Shown: positions 12,519 to 58,431 of the stretch, in pieces
How positions within the stretch are numbered: position 1 is the first letter of the stretch
Layout of the letters: each line of letters starts with the position of its first letter
The notes under the pieces: generated by a model
What the model saw: only the letters and a program-made list of their open reading frames with translations
The model's database searches: none
What the model was told of the DNA's origin: nothing
Translations under genes and position numbers: made by a program
NCBI RefSeq assembly: GCF_037325665.1
Contig: NC_090253.1
Location: 39,794,736 to 39,858,735 of the forward strand
DNA from: Littorina saxatilis
Lineage: Eukaryota > Mollusca > Gastropoda > Littorinimorpha > Littorinidae
Direction of reading: 5' to 3'
Length of the DNA: 64,000 nt

Positions 12519-15500
12519 CGAAAATTTTATTGTAAATTTTCATTTAATAAATATACCTACCCGAATCACATGTAGCATTGACACAATCGGAGATGCTAGG
12601 TTCTGTACAGGCTAACCGTCTAAGGGAAGCAACCCCAACCACAAAAGTGTAAACGTAGCCATGGTAATGCCCATACACCCGGGGAGTTACCTCCCCTCGT
12701 GCATGCCACGTCACCACTGCTACTGAACACGTGGTTCCTATCATTCGACCTAAAGAATAAATTCTCCAAATCAAAAGCGGGGTTGGCGGGAGGGAATATA
12801 CTATGTGATTCGGGTAGGTATATTTATTAAATGAAAATTTACAATAAAATTTTCGATTAAATTACATATTCCTACTCCGAATCACATGTAGCAGATTGCA
12901 ACAACAAGGCGGTGGGAAAGAAAAATCCAACTCACTCAAAAAACCTTGCCGAAAACCTGGACCGCTGCCAAAGAATCAGGGCGGTCCCAGTGGGAAAGAA
13001 AATCTAACCCACTCAAAAAGCCCTTGGCAGGGCTGGCCCACTGCCAACAGGCAGTGAGGGAACCGAGGAAAGTCCTGATTGACAGCCGAGAAGTATCTCA
13101 GGCAAAAGCGTAAGAGACAACCTCAGAGATCCAGAAAGCTGTGCTCAGCACTTCTTCCAATCTCCTAGCCGTAAAAAACAGCACAGGAATAGACCCAAGC
13201 CTTGGATTAATAACCCTGGCGAGCCAAGGGAAAGACAAGCTTCCCCCCCCCCCTATTATTGGAAGGAAATGCTAATGTCCTGAGAAGATCCGTGCGTAAG
13301 GTTGTCCCCTCCACTGAGAAGGACGAACCCCCGCGGTGACCTTAAGACAACCATGCCAAAGTCTGCAAACCTTGGGATGTAGTAAAGCCCAAAAGGCTTG
13401 TGAGAAAGAAGTCAGCTCAAAATAAGAGTGACCAATCCCACGAAAGAGCGAGAGAGAGACATCCAAGCACTACGTACCAGAGTCCACCTCGAAGAGAAAA
13501 CTCACAATAGAAGGTCGCCAGTCATCCCCTACCAGTCCCTGCGAACGCAGGGAGAGAGGTAGCACCCGACAGCAGCCACTTACGACTGTGCGTAAGCTAC
13601 CGGAAGTGAGGACCCACGGTGGTCAAAACCGATGTGACTGGCAACCATAAACAAAATGGCTAAAAGCCAGAATGTTCCCAAAACAGTCTGCTTGAAGGTA
13701 ATCGAGAGTGAATCAAAAACCTAAAGCAGAAAACCAAGACTGGTAAACGTAAACCGTGAAGCCAGCCAGCCATAAGACTCCCGAAACCAGAGTTCTCAGG
13801 GAAAAAACAGGCAGTTAACTTCCTAGCCAAATCAAGAGCCTACCTGAGTTTGGCCAGAAACCCAGAGCGCGTCTGTCCCTGTCTGAAGACAGAGTCCAAC
13901 GCGGAGAAAAACGGACAACCGCCCTAGACAAAGTTGCCTTTTGTAGCCGGGCGACTGTAAGGAAACCCGACCCAACGGACGTCATCCGGACTCGCCTCAT
14001 ACTAAGATGAGGAAGAAGAGAGGAAAGGCCCAAGACTGAAGTCACAGGAACCAAACCTTAGCTAAACCTCTGCCCGAAGGAGAAGAGTAGCCAAAACCTG
14101 AGAGAGAGGAGGAAAGCCACAAAGAACTACTCCTCAAACATCCATTGTCCAAGACAATGCCCCCTCAGGAAAATCTGAATGTTACCTCCGAGGCCAACTC
14201 AAGCGTACCTTAAGTTTGGACGAAACACCAGAACGCGTCTGATCACTAGAGAAAGACAGAGTCCGACTCGATGAAAGACAACAAGGACCAAAGTCCAAAC
14301 GTTTGTGGCCAAACAGGGGTAACCTGAATCCAGAGAACCCCACCCAAACGAAAATCGTCCTATCCAATCTCTTAAAAAGAGAGAACAAAGGAAAGAAAAG
14401 ACGAAGTCCGAAGCCACAAGAAACGGGAAGGCAACAACCACCATCGCCGCAACGTGGAATGGCTGTTGCCCAGCCAAGGCTGCCTATAGGCTGCCAGCTT
14501 AGCTTAACCAGAGGAATGAGCATGCTTCTGCTAAGCATGTTTCTGAGTATGCTAGCCTTACCTTCCTTCAACCCTTGTAAAGCAGTCAGAGACCTGCTGA
14601 TCTCTACTCGACTGAAACTCTACTGCAGGCAAAGTTTAAGCGACTCTCTTTGACTGTTCAGGGAACTGAGAATGCGAAAGAAACGAGTCCCTCCGACACC
14701 CGCCGTACGAGCGTAGTGAAGGAAGGGCAGCCTCATCTGCTCCATGCTCACCCTAGCAAGGGCTGGCCAACAGAGTAGAGAAAGGAGGCAAGTTCCAAAG
14801 GCTGAATAAGCAAGAAGGAACAGAAGGTGAAGCCCGTGTAGCCGAGGCCAGTCAAGGCTGAGCATGTTCCGGAACTGAACCATAGTAGAAACAGCGGCAG
14901 AACCAAAACACTAGAGATACCACTTTCGGGAGGAGATGGCCTAGCCAAAACCTGCAAACCGTGGTACCTACAAAAGGTGACTAAGGAACCGGAAGTAGGA
15001 AAACATCCTATCTTCACGGAACGGAAGTCCGACATCGACAACAAAGTCAACCAACAAGGAAGCCACCAATGTCGATGCACCCAAACGGGAAATCCTGAAC
15101 CGAAGCTCCGAGCTTCGACGGAAATCCAGAACGTGTTCGATTGCTGACCAAAGACTGAAAACCAGAATAGCTCAGCTACGAACGCAACCGAAGTCACAGT
15201 TGCTGGTGGTAAACTGATGAATGAGATGACCGGAAACCGGAAAACCATCCAACCGGAAAAAGACCTGACTCATCCCCCTAATGACGGTCGTGAATAGGGG
15301 AAACGTCCAGGGCCACCCGAACTGAATAGGCAGTAAACTCAACACCCAACAGGTAAAGTGAAGACTGCCCCGGCTGAGGCTGAAAGCCTAAATGCCCGTA
15401 GGCCAGCCGCTGTTCCTCACCCCCCGACCTCCGAAGGAGTGTCAGGAAGAGGAGAAGTGTATCCGAACAGAGCCGGAAATGCAGCAGACAAAACCGCAAA

Positions 15501-18305
15501 AAACGGAAGCGAAAGTTGCATAGAGTAGACTGAGGCCGGAAGCCCAAACGCCCGTAGGCCAGTCCTCTGTCAACTCCAGTCAAAACCGCAAAGTGTACTT
15601 GAAATGGAGGACTTATGCTTCCAGTAAAACCGGAAACGCCACGCCGACAACGGCTGCCGCCCTGTGAAACACAAATGCCCACGACGGAACAAGAGTGAGA
15701 CAGAACAGAAGAGGACTGGGGCCGGAACCCGAACGCCCGTAGGCCAGTCCTCGATCAACCCCAGACAAGCCACAACGTGCGCTTGTGATGGAGAACCTAT
15801 GCTTCCAGACAGGAAGTGTAGGAGGCCGAAGCCCCGTCCGGGAAAAAACTTCGACGTGCCCTCTGCCGCAGCTAAGAGGACAGCGTTAAGCCTTTTTCCC
15901 GATAACCAGCACGTGTGGAATCGCTGACGACAGACTGAATGTCCGACACAACCAGCGAAAAAACCGAAGTCCACGTACTGGTGGAAGGCCGGTGAAACGG
16001 CATAACCGGAAAACCGGAAATCCGTCCCCCCCCCGACGTCGTCCTAACTCATGCCTTGACCAGGCTAAGAGAGAGAAGACGGCAAGTCTGCAGCCGCCGG
16101 CACCGGAACGGCAGTCGACGCGACAACCGAAGGTTGAAACGCTGACTACATCGGCCAGGGCTAAGACAACACCTGCCCGAAGGGCTGGCGTTGCTCCTCA
16201 GCTACCGACATCCTGAAGGAAGTGGAAGCGAAAGGAGCAGTAAATCCGGGCGGAGCCGGAAAGCACCAGACGAGACCGCGAAAAGCGGAAGCGCCGAATG
16301 CGAGGACGGAGGCCGGAAGCCCGAATGCCCTAAAGGCAACGTCCGGTCAACCCCGGAAACGACCACAGCGGGTGCGTACGTCAGAGGACCTATGCTTCCA
16401 GCGAGTGCCGGAAGCGCAGCGCCAGAAACAGCTACCGCCATTGCTCCGCCACACAATGGTCTTCGAGGAAGCCAGGGTGTGACTGAACAGAGGACGAATG
16501 CCCGGGGGGCAACGTCCGGTCAACCCCGGAAACGACCACAGCGGGTGCGTACGTCAGAGGACCTATGCTTCCAGCGAGTGCCGGAAGCGCAGCGCCGGAA
16601 ACGGCTACCGCCACTGCTCCGCCACACAATGGTCTTCGAGGAAGCCAGGGTGCGACTGAACAGAGGACGAATGCCCGGGGGGCAACGTCCGGTCAACCCC
16701 GGAAACGACCACAGCGGGTGCGCACATCGGGGGACCTGGTCAACCCCGGAAACGACCACAGCGGGTGCGTACATCGGGGGACCTATGCTTCCGGCGAGTG
16801 CCGGAAGCGCAGCAGTCGGAAACGGCTAGACAACTCCGGAAACGACCCCAGCGGGTGCGTACGTCGGAGAAGTAGCCGGAACCAACTGCCGCCATTGCTC
16901 AGCCACACAATGGTCTTCAGTGAAGCCAGGGTGCGACTGAACAGGGGTTTGCGGGTCGTGAACCCGCCGAAAAGAGCTGTGTCCCAGCAGGGACTGTCCG
17001 ACGGCCTCACGAGGGCCTGTGGACCAGCTCGACTTACTTGAATCGCCAACCACAGCGGTAGAAGACGAAGAAGCAAAACATCCGCCCTAGACAACGTCTC
17101 GGCCGGAAGCGTCAAAGAAGCCAACAAGGTGACGTCGCCCACAGACAGCGGGACCAACGGAAGACGCAGGCTTGGCACGCGACAATTTCTTCACAAAGAT
17201 AACGCAGACACCTGCAACACCTGATCTGCTAACGGCAGAGAAGGCGAGGAGAAGAAACAGGACGTACAACAGTATATGACTGCCCCACAAAGTGTTTGTT
17301 CGAGGCAGAAAGAGTAACGAACAAAACATAAAAAACATGTTAAATCCGAAACCACGACAAGTCCTACGGACTGGTAGATACCTGCTAAAGCCTAGCCAAG
17401 TAAACCACTGTCAGCGACGCTGATACACAAAATGGCGGCCAAGCGATAAGTTACTGGACAAAATTTAGAAGTCCAAAACGGACGAAAATTAAGCAATAAC
17501 AAAAATTCCTGTCAAAGAAATGACGAAATATGAAATGGCTTACCAACTAACAAAGCAGAAGGCAAAAACGCAGGTAAAGTAAGGAGAACCTCACCATAAC
17601 ATAGGCCTAGCCACATAAATAAGCTGTCAGGAAAGCTGAGCAACCGAACGTGGCGGCCACAAGATAAGTTACTGAAACGCATTTAGGAGTCCAAACGGAC
17701 AAAAAAGTCAGCAACTATAGGTAAATTCCTGTCAAACTAAAGACAAGAAGGAACAAGCTTACCAGCTAAACAAAGCAGAAAGCAAGTAAGAAGGTAAAAT
17801 TACGTTTACCTCCAAAATACATGGCCTAGCCACAAAAATCTGTCAACTCATGCTGACAACAAAAATGGCGGCCAACAGTAGTCACTGAAATATCACAGGT
17901 CCAAACACGGACGAAAATCAGCAACTACCACAAATTTCCTGTCAAAATAATGACCAAAATGGAAAGAGCTCACCAACTACGAAGCAGGAGGCAAGATAGA
18001 CGGTAACGTGGCCGGTGGGTGTCAAAACAACACCAACAGCGCAGCCACAGGGGAGCCCAAAAAATACAACAACCTGCTCCCTCGAAAGCTGTAAGGTCGA
18101 ATGATAGGAACCACGTGTTCAGTAGCAGTGGTGACGTGGCATGCACGAGGGGAGGTAACTCCCCGGGTGTATGGGCATTACCATGGCTACGTTTACACTT
18201 TTGTGGTTGGGGTTGCTTCCCTTAGACGGTTAGCCTGTACAGAACCTAGCATCTCCGATTGTGTCAATGCTACATGTGATTCGGAGTAGGAATATGTAAT
18301 TTAAT
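12519..18305 (-). mobile_element. DIRS-family retroelement 1, non-autonomous
   Basis: A tyrosine-recombinase retroelement of DIRS type by its ends: inverted terminal repeats 12561-12753 and 18091-18283, identical as far as I can read, and an internal complementary region at 12803-12893 that is the exact reverse complement of the right outer end (18268-18305) joined to the left outer end (from 12519). The interior is rich in CCGGAAG motifs shared with the gag region of element 2, plus a recognisable remnant of the recombinase tail near 13060-13200. No reverse transcriptase seen. It is broken in many places as a coding element, yet its perfect ends suggest recent movement, presumably with proteins from a relative. 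No target duplication; the left flank and right end share AAT. Confidence 0.8.
16300..16860. repeat. 173-bp tandem repeat inside DIRS element 1
   Basis: Unit starting CGTCCGGTCAACCCCGG recurs at about 16340, 16513 and 16686, then in shorter pieces to about 16860. Lies in the gag-related interior. Confidence 0.8.
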
Positions 18306-18519
18306 GCAAGTTTCCAGTACAAAGGACTTAACATTTCTTACATACTGCTTGACTAAAATCTTTACAAAAATTGACTATATTCTATACAAGAAACACTTAA
18401 CAAGGGTAAAAGGAGAAACAGAATCCGTTAGTCGCCTCTTACGACATGCTGGGGAGCATCGGGTAAATTCTTTCTCGTCCCAACCAATATGGGACTCCCC
18501 CTAACCCGCGGGGGGTAGG

Positions 18520-18770
18520 TTATGAACGGAAAAGTTGAGAAAACAGGATCTCAAAAGAGAGGGAGTCTGAAATGAGGGAGTCTGAAATGAGGGAGTCTGA
18601 AAAGAGGGAGTCTGAAAAGAGGGAGTCTGAAAAGAGGGAGTCTGAAATGAGGGAGTCTGAAATGAGGGAGTCTGAAAAGAGGGAGTCTGACAAGAGGGAG
18701 TCTGACAAGAGGGAGTCTGAAATGAGGGAGTCTGAAATGAGGGAGTCTGAAATGAGGGGTTCCACTGCAC
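18520..18770. repeat. 15-bp minisatellite derived from a MITE-1 end
   Basis: About 13 units of GAGGGAGTCTGAAAT/A end in GAGGGGTTCCACTG, the right end of MITE-1. The unit resembles the GGAGTCTTAAAA block of that MITE. As 15 is a multiple of three, all frames stay open; the MRESE-type frames are not a gene. Confidence 0.85.
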
Positions 18771-19266
18771 TGTGTTGTGTGTCTAGCCCTAGAGCTAGTG
18801 ATTGTTTGCAACAGCGGAGTCCCAAACAACCTGCATCAGCATGTATTCTGCTCCCTGCTAAGGCCTGGCGCTCACCTATGTAACTTCAGCAGGACAGATG
18901 ACGCACTGCAGATTATCCCAGCCTGCTACACGAAAGGAAAACAGGCCAGGTTCTCGTCATAATCCCTATCGCAGCATCAATAATATGCAGCGCGTCGTCT
19001 GTGCCGCTGAAACTGCGCAGGTATATTCTGCCCTTAACCATCACAGATGATACACAGGCCATTATACATGCCACCATGATGTCTCTTTTGCTTCAAAGCA
19101 GCCATGGATCAATAGCCTGACTGCTCACTGATGAAAGGGAGATATTTATCCTGAATTAGTTTTTATGATTGTTACAAGTGACTGCACTATTTCATCAACT
19201 GTGCATGTTTTTCCCCCGATGTAGCCAAACTGTCAGCATATAACCTCAGCAAATGTACTCCCACAA
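18770..19266. other. No gene seen
   Basis: Unremarkable sequence; 19020-19090 faintly resembles the repeat at 4563-4945. Confidence 0.3.
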
Positions 19267-20034
19267 TACAGTGGAACCCCCCTTTTAAGGCCCCCCCCCC
19301 CCCCCCAATTTAAGACTTCCTCCTTTTTAAGACCTTACTTTATCAGATGTTCTGTTTCAATCAATATGAGGCTTATATCGCGCGTATTCCGTGGGTACAG
19401 TTCTAAGCGCAGGGATTTATTTTTTTATTTTAATTTTATGCAATTTATATCGCGCACATATTCAAGGCGCAGGGATTTATTTATGCCGTGTGAGATGGAA
19501 TTTTTTTACACAATACATCACGCATTCACATCGGCCAGCAGATCGCAGCCATTTCGGAGAATATCCTACTTTTCACGGCCTATTATTCCAGGTCACACGG
19601 GTATTTTGGTGGACATTTTTATCTATGCCTATACAATTTTGCCAGGAAAGACTCTTTTGTCAATCGTGGGATCTTTAACGTGCACACCCCAATGTAGTGT
19701 ACACGAAGGGACCTCGGTTTTTCGTCTCATCCGAAAGACTAGCACTTGAACCCACCACCTAGGGTAGGAAAGGTAGGTTTTGCCTTTCACGCCTGGTGGC
19801 GTGTAGGGCAGCGTAGGGTAGGAAAGGGGGTAGAAAATTGCTAACGCCCTGACCCAGGGTCGAACTCGCAACCTCTCGCTTCCGAGCGGGAGCGCAAGTG
19901 CGTTACCACTCGGCCACCCAGTCCTGTTTATGAATCATAGCCTCTGCAAATTGACCTCCATTTTAAGACTCCCTCTCTTTGAAGACCTTATTTTCTATGA
20001 TTTTTGAAGGTCGTATATGGGGGGTTCCACAGCA
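19267..20034. mobile_element. MITE-1 (CAGTGGAACCCC) split by SINE-E
   Basis: Left half 19269-19357 starts CAGTGGAACCCCCC after a TA; right half 19930-20032 ends GGGGGTTCCAC. Together they make the usual palindromic MITE-1 of about 180 bp. Confidence 0.75.
19358..19923 (-). mobile_element. SINE-E, about 566 bp, tRNA-like head
   Basis: Minus-strand head with A box TGGCCGAGTGG and B box GAGTTCGACCC, then a long body with AAAGATCCCACG and two CGATATAA blocks. Flanked by CTGTTT (19352-19357 and 19924-19929). Resembles the long tRNA SINEs of molluscs and fish; family not assigned. Confidence 0.7.
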
Positions 20035-20242
20035 CATAAATCTTCTCCTCGCATTTTCCTCAAAATTACTTTTAATTTGAGAAATAAAAGCTGTAACCAT
20101 TCAAAAAACAAAGCACATGCAGGCTGTCCAACTGTGCTGAAGTGTTCAATCAGAAGACATCCTCATAGCATATGTAAACTCCTTAATTCAACTGTGACAC
20201 TTTACAAGACAGAGAGAGATTGTCTTGACAAACAAACAGAGT

Positions 20243-20675
20243 ACAGTGGAACCCCCCATTTAAGACCCCACAATTTAAGACCACCCCCTTTTTAAGACCT
20301 TGCTTTTTTTTAAACTGATGGTTCATAGCCTCTGTAAATTTACTCTCCTTTTCAGTTTCCCTCCTAGTTAAGACCTCAATTTCTCAGACGTTTGGAGTAG
20401 GTCTTAAAAGGGGGGTTTCAGTGTAACCAACAAAAACACACATGCACACAAACAGCCCATGTTTAAGACCTTGCTTGTTTGTTTTTTTTACTTTCTGTTC
20501 ATAACCTCAGCAAATGTACCCCCATTTTCAGACTCCCTCCTTTTTAAGCCCTCAATTTCTCAGACTTTCTGTTCATAACCTCAGCAAATGTACCCCCATT
20601 TTCAGACTCCCTCCTTTTTAAGCCCTCAATTTCTCAGATGTGTGGAGGCCTTAAAAGAGGTGTTCCATTGTTGTC
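20243..20675. mobile_element. MITE-1 cluster
   Basis: A full copy at 20243-20427 (TACAGTGGAACCCCCC to GGGGGGTTTCAGTGTA), then partial copies at 20460-20565 and 20566-20675 repeating GTTCATAACCTCAGCAAATG. Lies just downstream of FTSJ3 exon 18. Confidence 0.75.
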
Positions 20676-20716
20676 CAACAAAAACGCACATGCACACAAA
20701 CAGCCCACAAACTCAC

Positions 20717-56359
<35,643 letters not shown>

Positions 56360-56740
56360 GCTGGCTGTTTTGTGGATTTCTCAACACGTGTTTGGTAAAA
56401 ACGTCATCACACTTTGTGTAGATGGTTCATAATGGAACATTGTTGGATACAACTTGGTTCTCTTGGCAGATGCATTTGTACTATTTGTGTAATTTTGAAC
56501 ATTAAACAGCTGCAATAACCATCAAATTATTATTTGACTTTACTATAACTAAAATATTGTAAATATCTTCTTTTTATGTGGAGACTTGCGTGTTTTATCT
56601 AAATACATATCTCCTACGACATACAATTTGATCCATTTTTTCTAAAGAGGTAGTCACTTCCGGTTAGTGTACACACGTGTTCATGACGTACTGTCCTCCA
56701 TGCGGAGAGTGGACTTCTTCCCGGCTTACATAGGTAATTT
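56360..56740. promoter_or_regulatory. Probable bidirectional promoter between FTSJ3 and EIF3C
   Basis: Separates two divergent genes of ribosome assembly and translation. Visible sites: palindromic E-boxes CACGTG at 56385-56390 and 56674-56679, an exact ETS/GABP core ACCGGAAGTG on the minus strand at 56655-56664, and a CRE-like TGACGTA at 56684-56690. A pyrimidine run CTTCTTCCC followed by CATAG-GTAATT near 56715-56733 could be a TOP-type transcription start and donor of an EIF3C 5' UTR exon. No TATA box seen. Promoter role is inferred from position and motifs. Confidence 0.6.
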
Positions 56741-58316
56741 CCAAAAGAGACCAGATTTCTCCTCTTTTTTCATAAGACTAATGTAATTGTGAACTTATTT
56801 AGGTTCTTTTGTACATTGACTGTGTATACAATGTACGTAGTCAAACTGATTTACGTTAGAAACGTGTTATAGTTTCACGATCCGTGCTCTCTCATTGTTC
56901 CACCATACTGCTCTTGCCAGTCTTGGACTTGGGAGTGGGAAAACTATGGCATTCTGATTCTGTAACTGTTTGGAGAGCATGCGTGCTATTTCACATTGGC
57001 TTTAATGTTACCGGGGTGCTCAGATTGGGGTTCAAATGACATCGTAGTATGAATGAGAGGGTACACATGTGAGGAGAAATCTACTTGCACAGGGTTCAGC
57101 CTGGAAGAAAACGACCATGGGTCATAATTATGACCCACTTAAAGTTTCAACCAAATTCTGATGAGAGTTGGAGTGGGAACTTGGACGCGTAAAAATGGGG
57201 GGGGAGGAGAGTGTGTGTCACTGTCATTGGTGCCATCTGACCTTACATTACAATCGGTGTTAGAAAACCAAAGACTACTTCATTACAGTTTACACCTCCC
57301 ATCACGAAACAGCCGAAGTTGGCTCCTGTGATGTATTCCCCATGACCTACACCAAGTGGGGAATCCAGATCCAGATCCAGACTTGCATAGAGCTTCTGTT
57401 GCCACCTTTAAGTCTTAACAAACTTGTGCAGTATTCAAACTAATATTCAATTGAGGTCTAACGAATGACGTATCACAACGTGCGCGGTCGTCCTTGGCGG
57501 TCAAGAAAGCCGCGGGCGCCGCCGCGATCATTGCGCGGACGACACTTCTAGACCGCCAATATTTTTGTGCGCATCACGTGCTCCACATAAATCGGCCGGA
57601 AACGAAGCAATTGGGAAACCTGGATAAGATTAGTAATATCCTCAAGCACAAAAGCCCAATGTCAGTTATTTGTTACACTTGCACCTACAGCCGTGCCAGT
57701 GGTTGCACTAAAACTAAAAGTAAATAGCGTACTTGCTGCGTAGGGCCATGCACCTACATAGTTACAGGTATGCTCCTGTCTACAATTTGTACAAAAAACT
57801 ACAACAAATCTCTTCAGTTACTAAAAGTTTCAGAGCATTTTTCTGTGAACCATTGCATATTCATCTCTCAGTATACTTATACTGTGTTATAGTATACATG
57901 GCAAATGCACTTTGTTAGTTTGTACCTCTACATTTACCAAAAGATGCCCCCCCCCCCCCCCCCCCCTGATGTCATCAGAGGTATATATGTTTAAACCCTA
58001 TTTGCAGGCAAAAAACTATCACACTCACAGGTAACAATCCTAACACATTCCTGTTTCATTTCCGGTACGTATTACCAAGTGGCAAAATACTGTAATTTCA
58101 ACATCATCAGTTCATGTTATCTGTGCATATCTGTGTGGCTGGTCTCATGGTAATTGGTATACGATAAAAGAAGAGGGGTTTGGTCAGTGTTGTGTAACTT
58201 TAAGTTTCTTAATGGAATTGGCAACTTTTGAATTTTGTTCTGTTACAATCTTTGTTTTAGGAGCAGGTTGGACTTGTGATGTGTGTAGAATCTAAAATAT
58301 GCACATTCTGTTTCAG
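56740..58316 (+). other. Presumed EIF3C 5' intron
   Basis: Between the suspected 5' UTR exon and the first coding exon. Mostly plain AT-rich sequence; includes a G-run (57195-57206), a CpG-rich dyad block (57475-57600) and a C-run (57948-57966). No coding signal seen. Confidence 0.4.
57475..57600. other. CpG-rich block with nested inverted repeats
   Basis: GC-rich island in AT-rich surroundings. GTCGTCC...GGACGAC and TTGGCGGTC...GACCGCCAA pair around a CGCGGGCGCCGCCGCG core. Could be a second promoter, an enhancer or a small mobile-element remnant; a short open frame here is not protein-like. Confidence 0.4.
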
Positions 58317-58339
58317 GTTAAAAACAAGCACCAAGCAAG

Positions 58340-58431
58340 ATGTCCAGGTTTTTCCAGGCAGGGTCTGACTCTGAAACAGAGACAGAGAGTGAGGAGGAGG
58401 TAGTACCAACTCGCCAGCCTATTCCAACAAA
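58340..58431 (+). CDS. EIF3C: EIF3C coding exon 1 (codons 1-30)
   Basis: Starts MSRFFQAGSDSETETESEEE, the diagnostic acidic eIF3c N-terminus. A TTTCAG acceptor at 58315-58316 puts 23 nt of 5' UTR in the same exon. Donor GTATGT, phase 2. Confidence 0.93.

Larger units (their letters stand above)
12330..18500 (+). mobile_element. SINE-like repeat split by DIRS element 1
   Basis: 12340-12518 (TTTGGTGTTTAACGTCGTTT, GGTTATATCGCGACGGGG) and 18306-18500 (GTCGCCTCTTACGACATGC) read as one repeat once DIRS element 1 is taken out: GGGAGAAT joins GCAAGTTTCC. The GTTTAACGTCGTTTTCAACC motif is familiar to me from mollusc SINEs, but I cannot name the family. Confidence 0.5.

Noticed and set aside
16191-16829. 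212-codon plus-strand frame
   Set aside because: Lies antisense in the 173-bp tandem repeat of DIRS element 1.
18501-18883. MRESE/FQTPS/SDSLI repeat proteins
   Set aside because: A 15-bp minisatellite keeps every frame open; no start context, splice sites or family match.
57494-57727. 77-codon frame starting MAVKKAAGAAAI
   Set aside because: Starts in the CpG block and turns into non-protein-like sequence; no family match.
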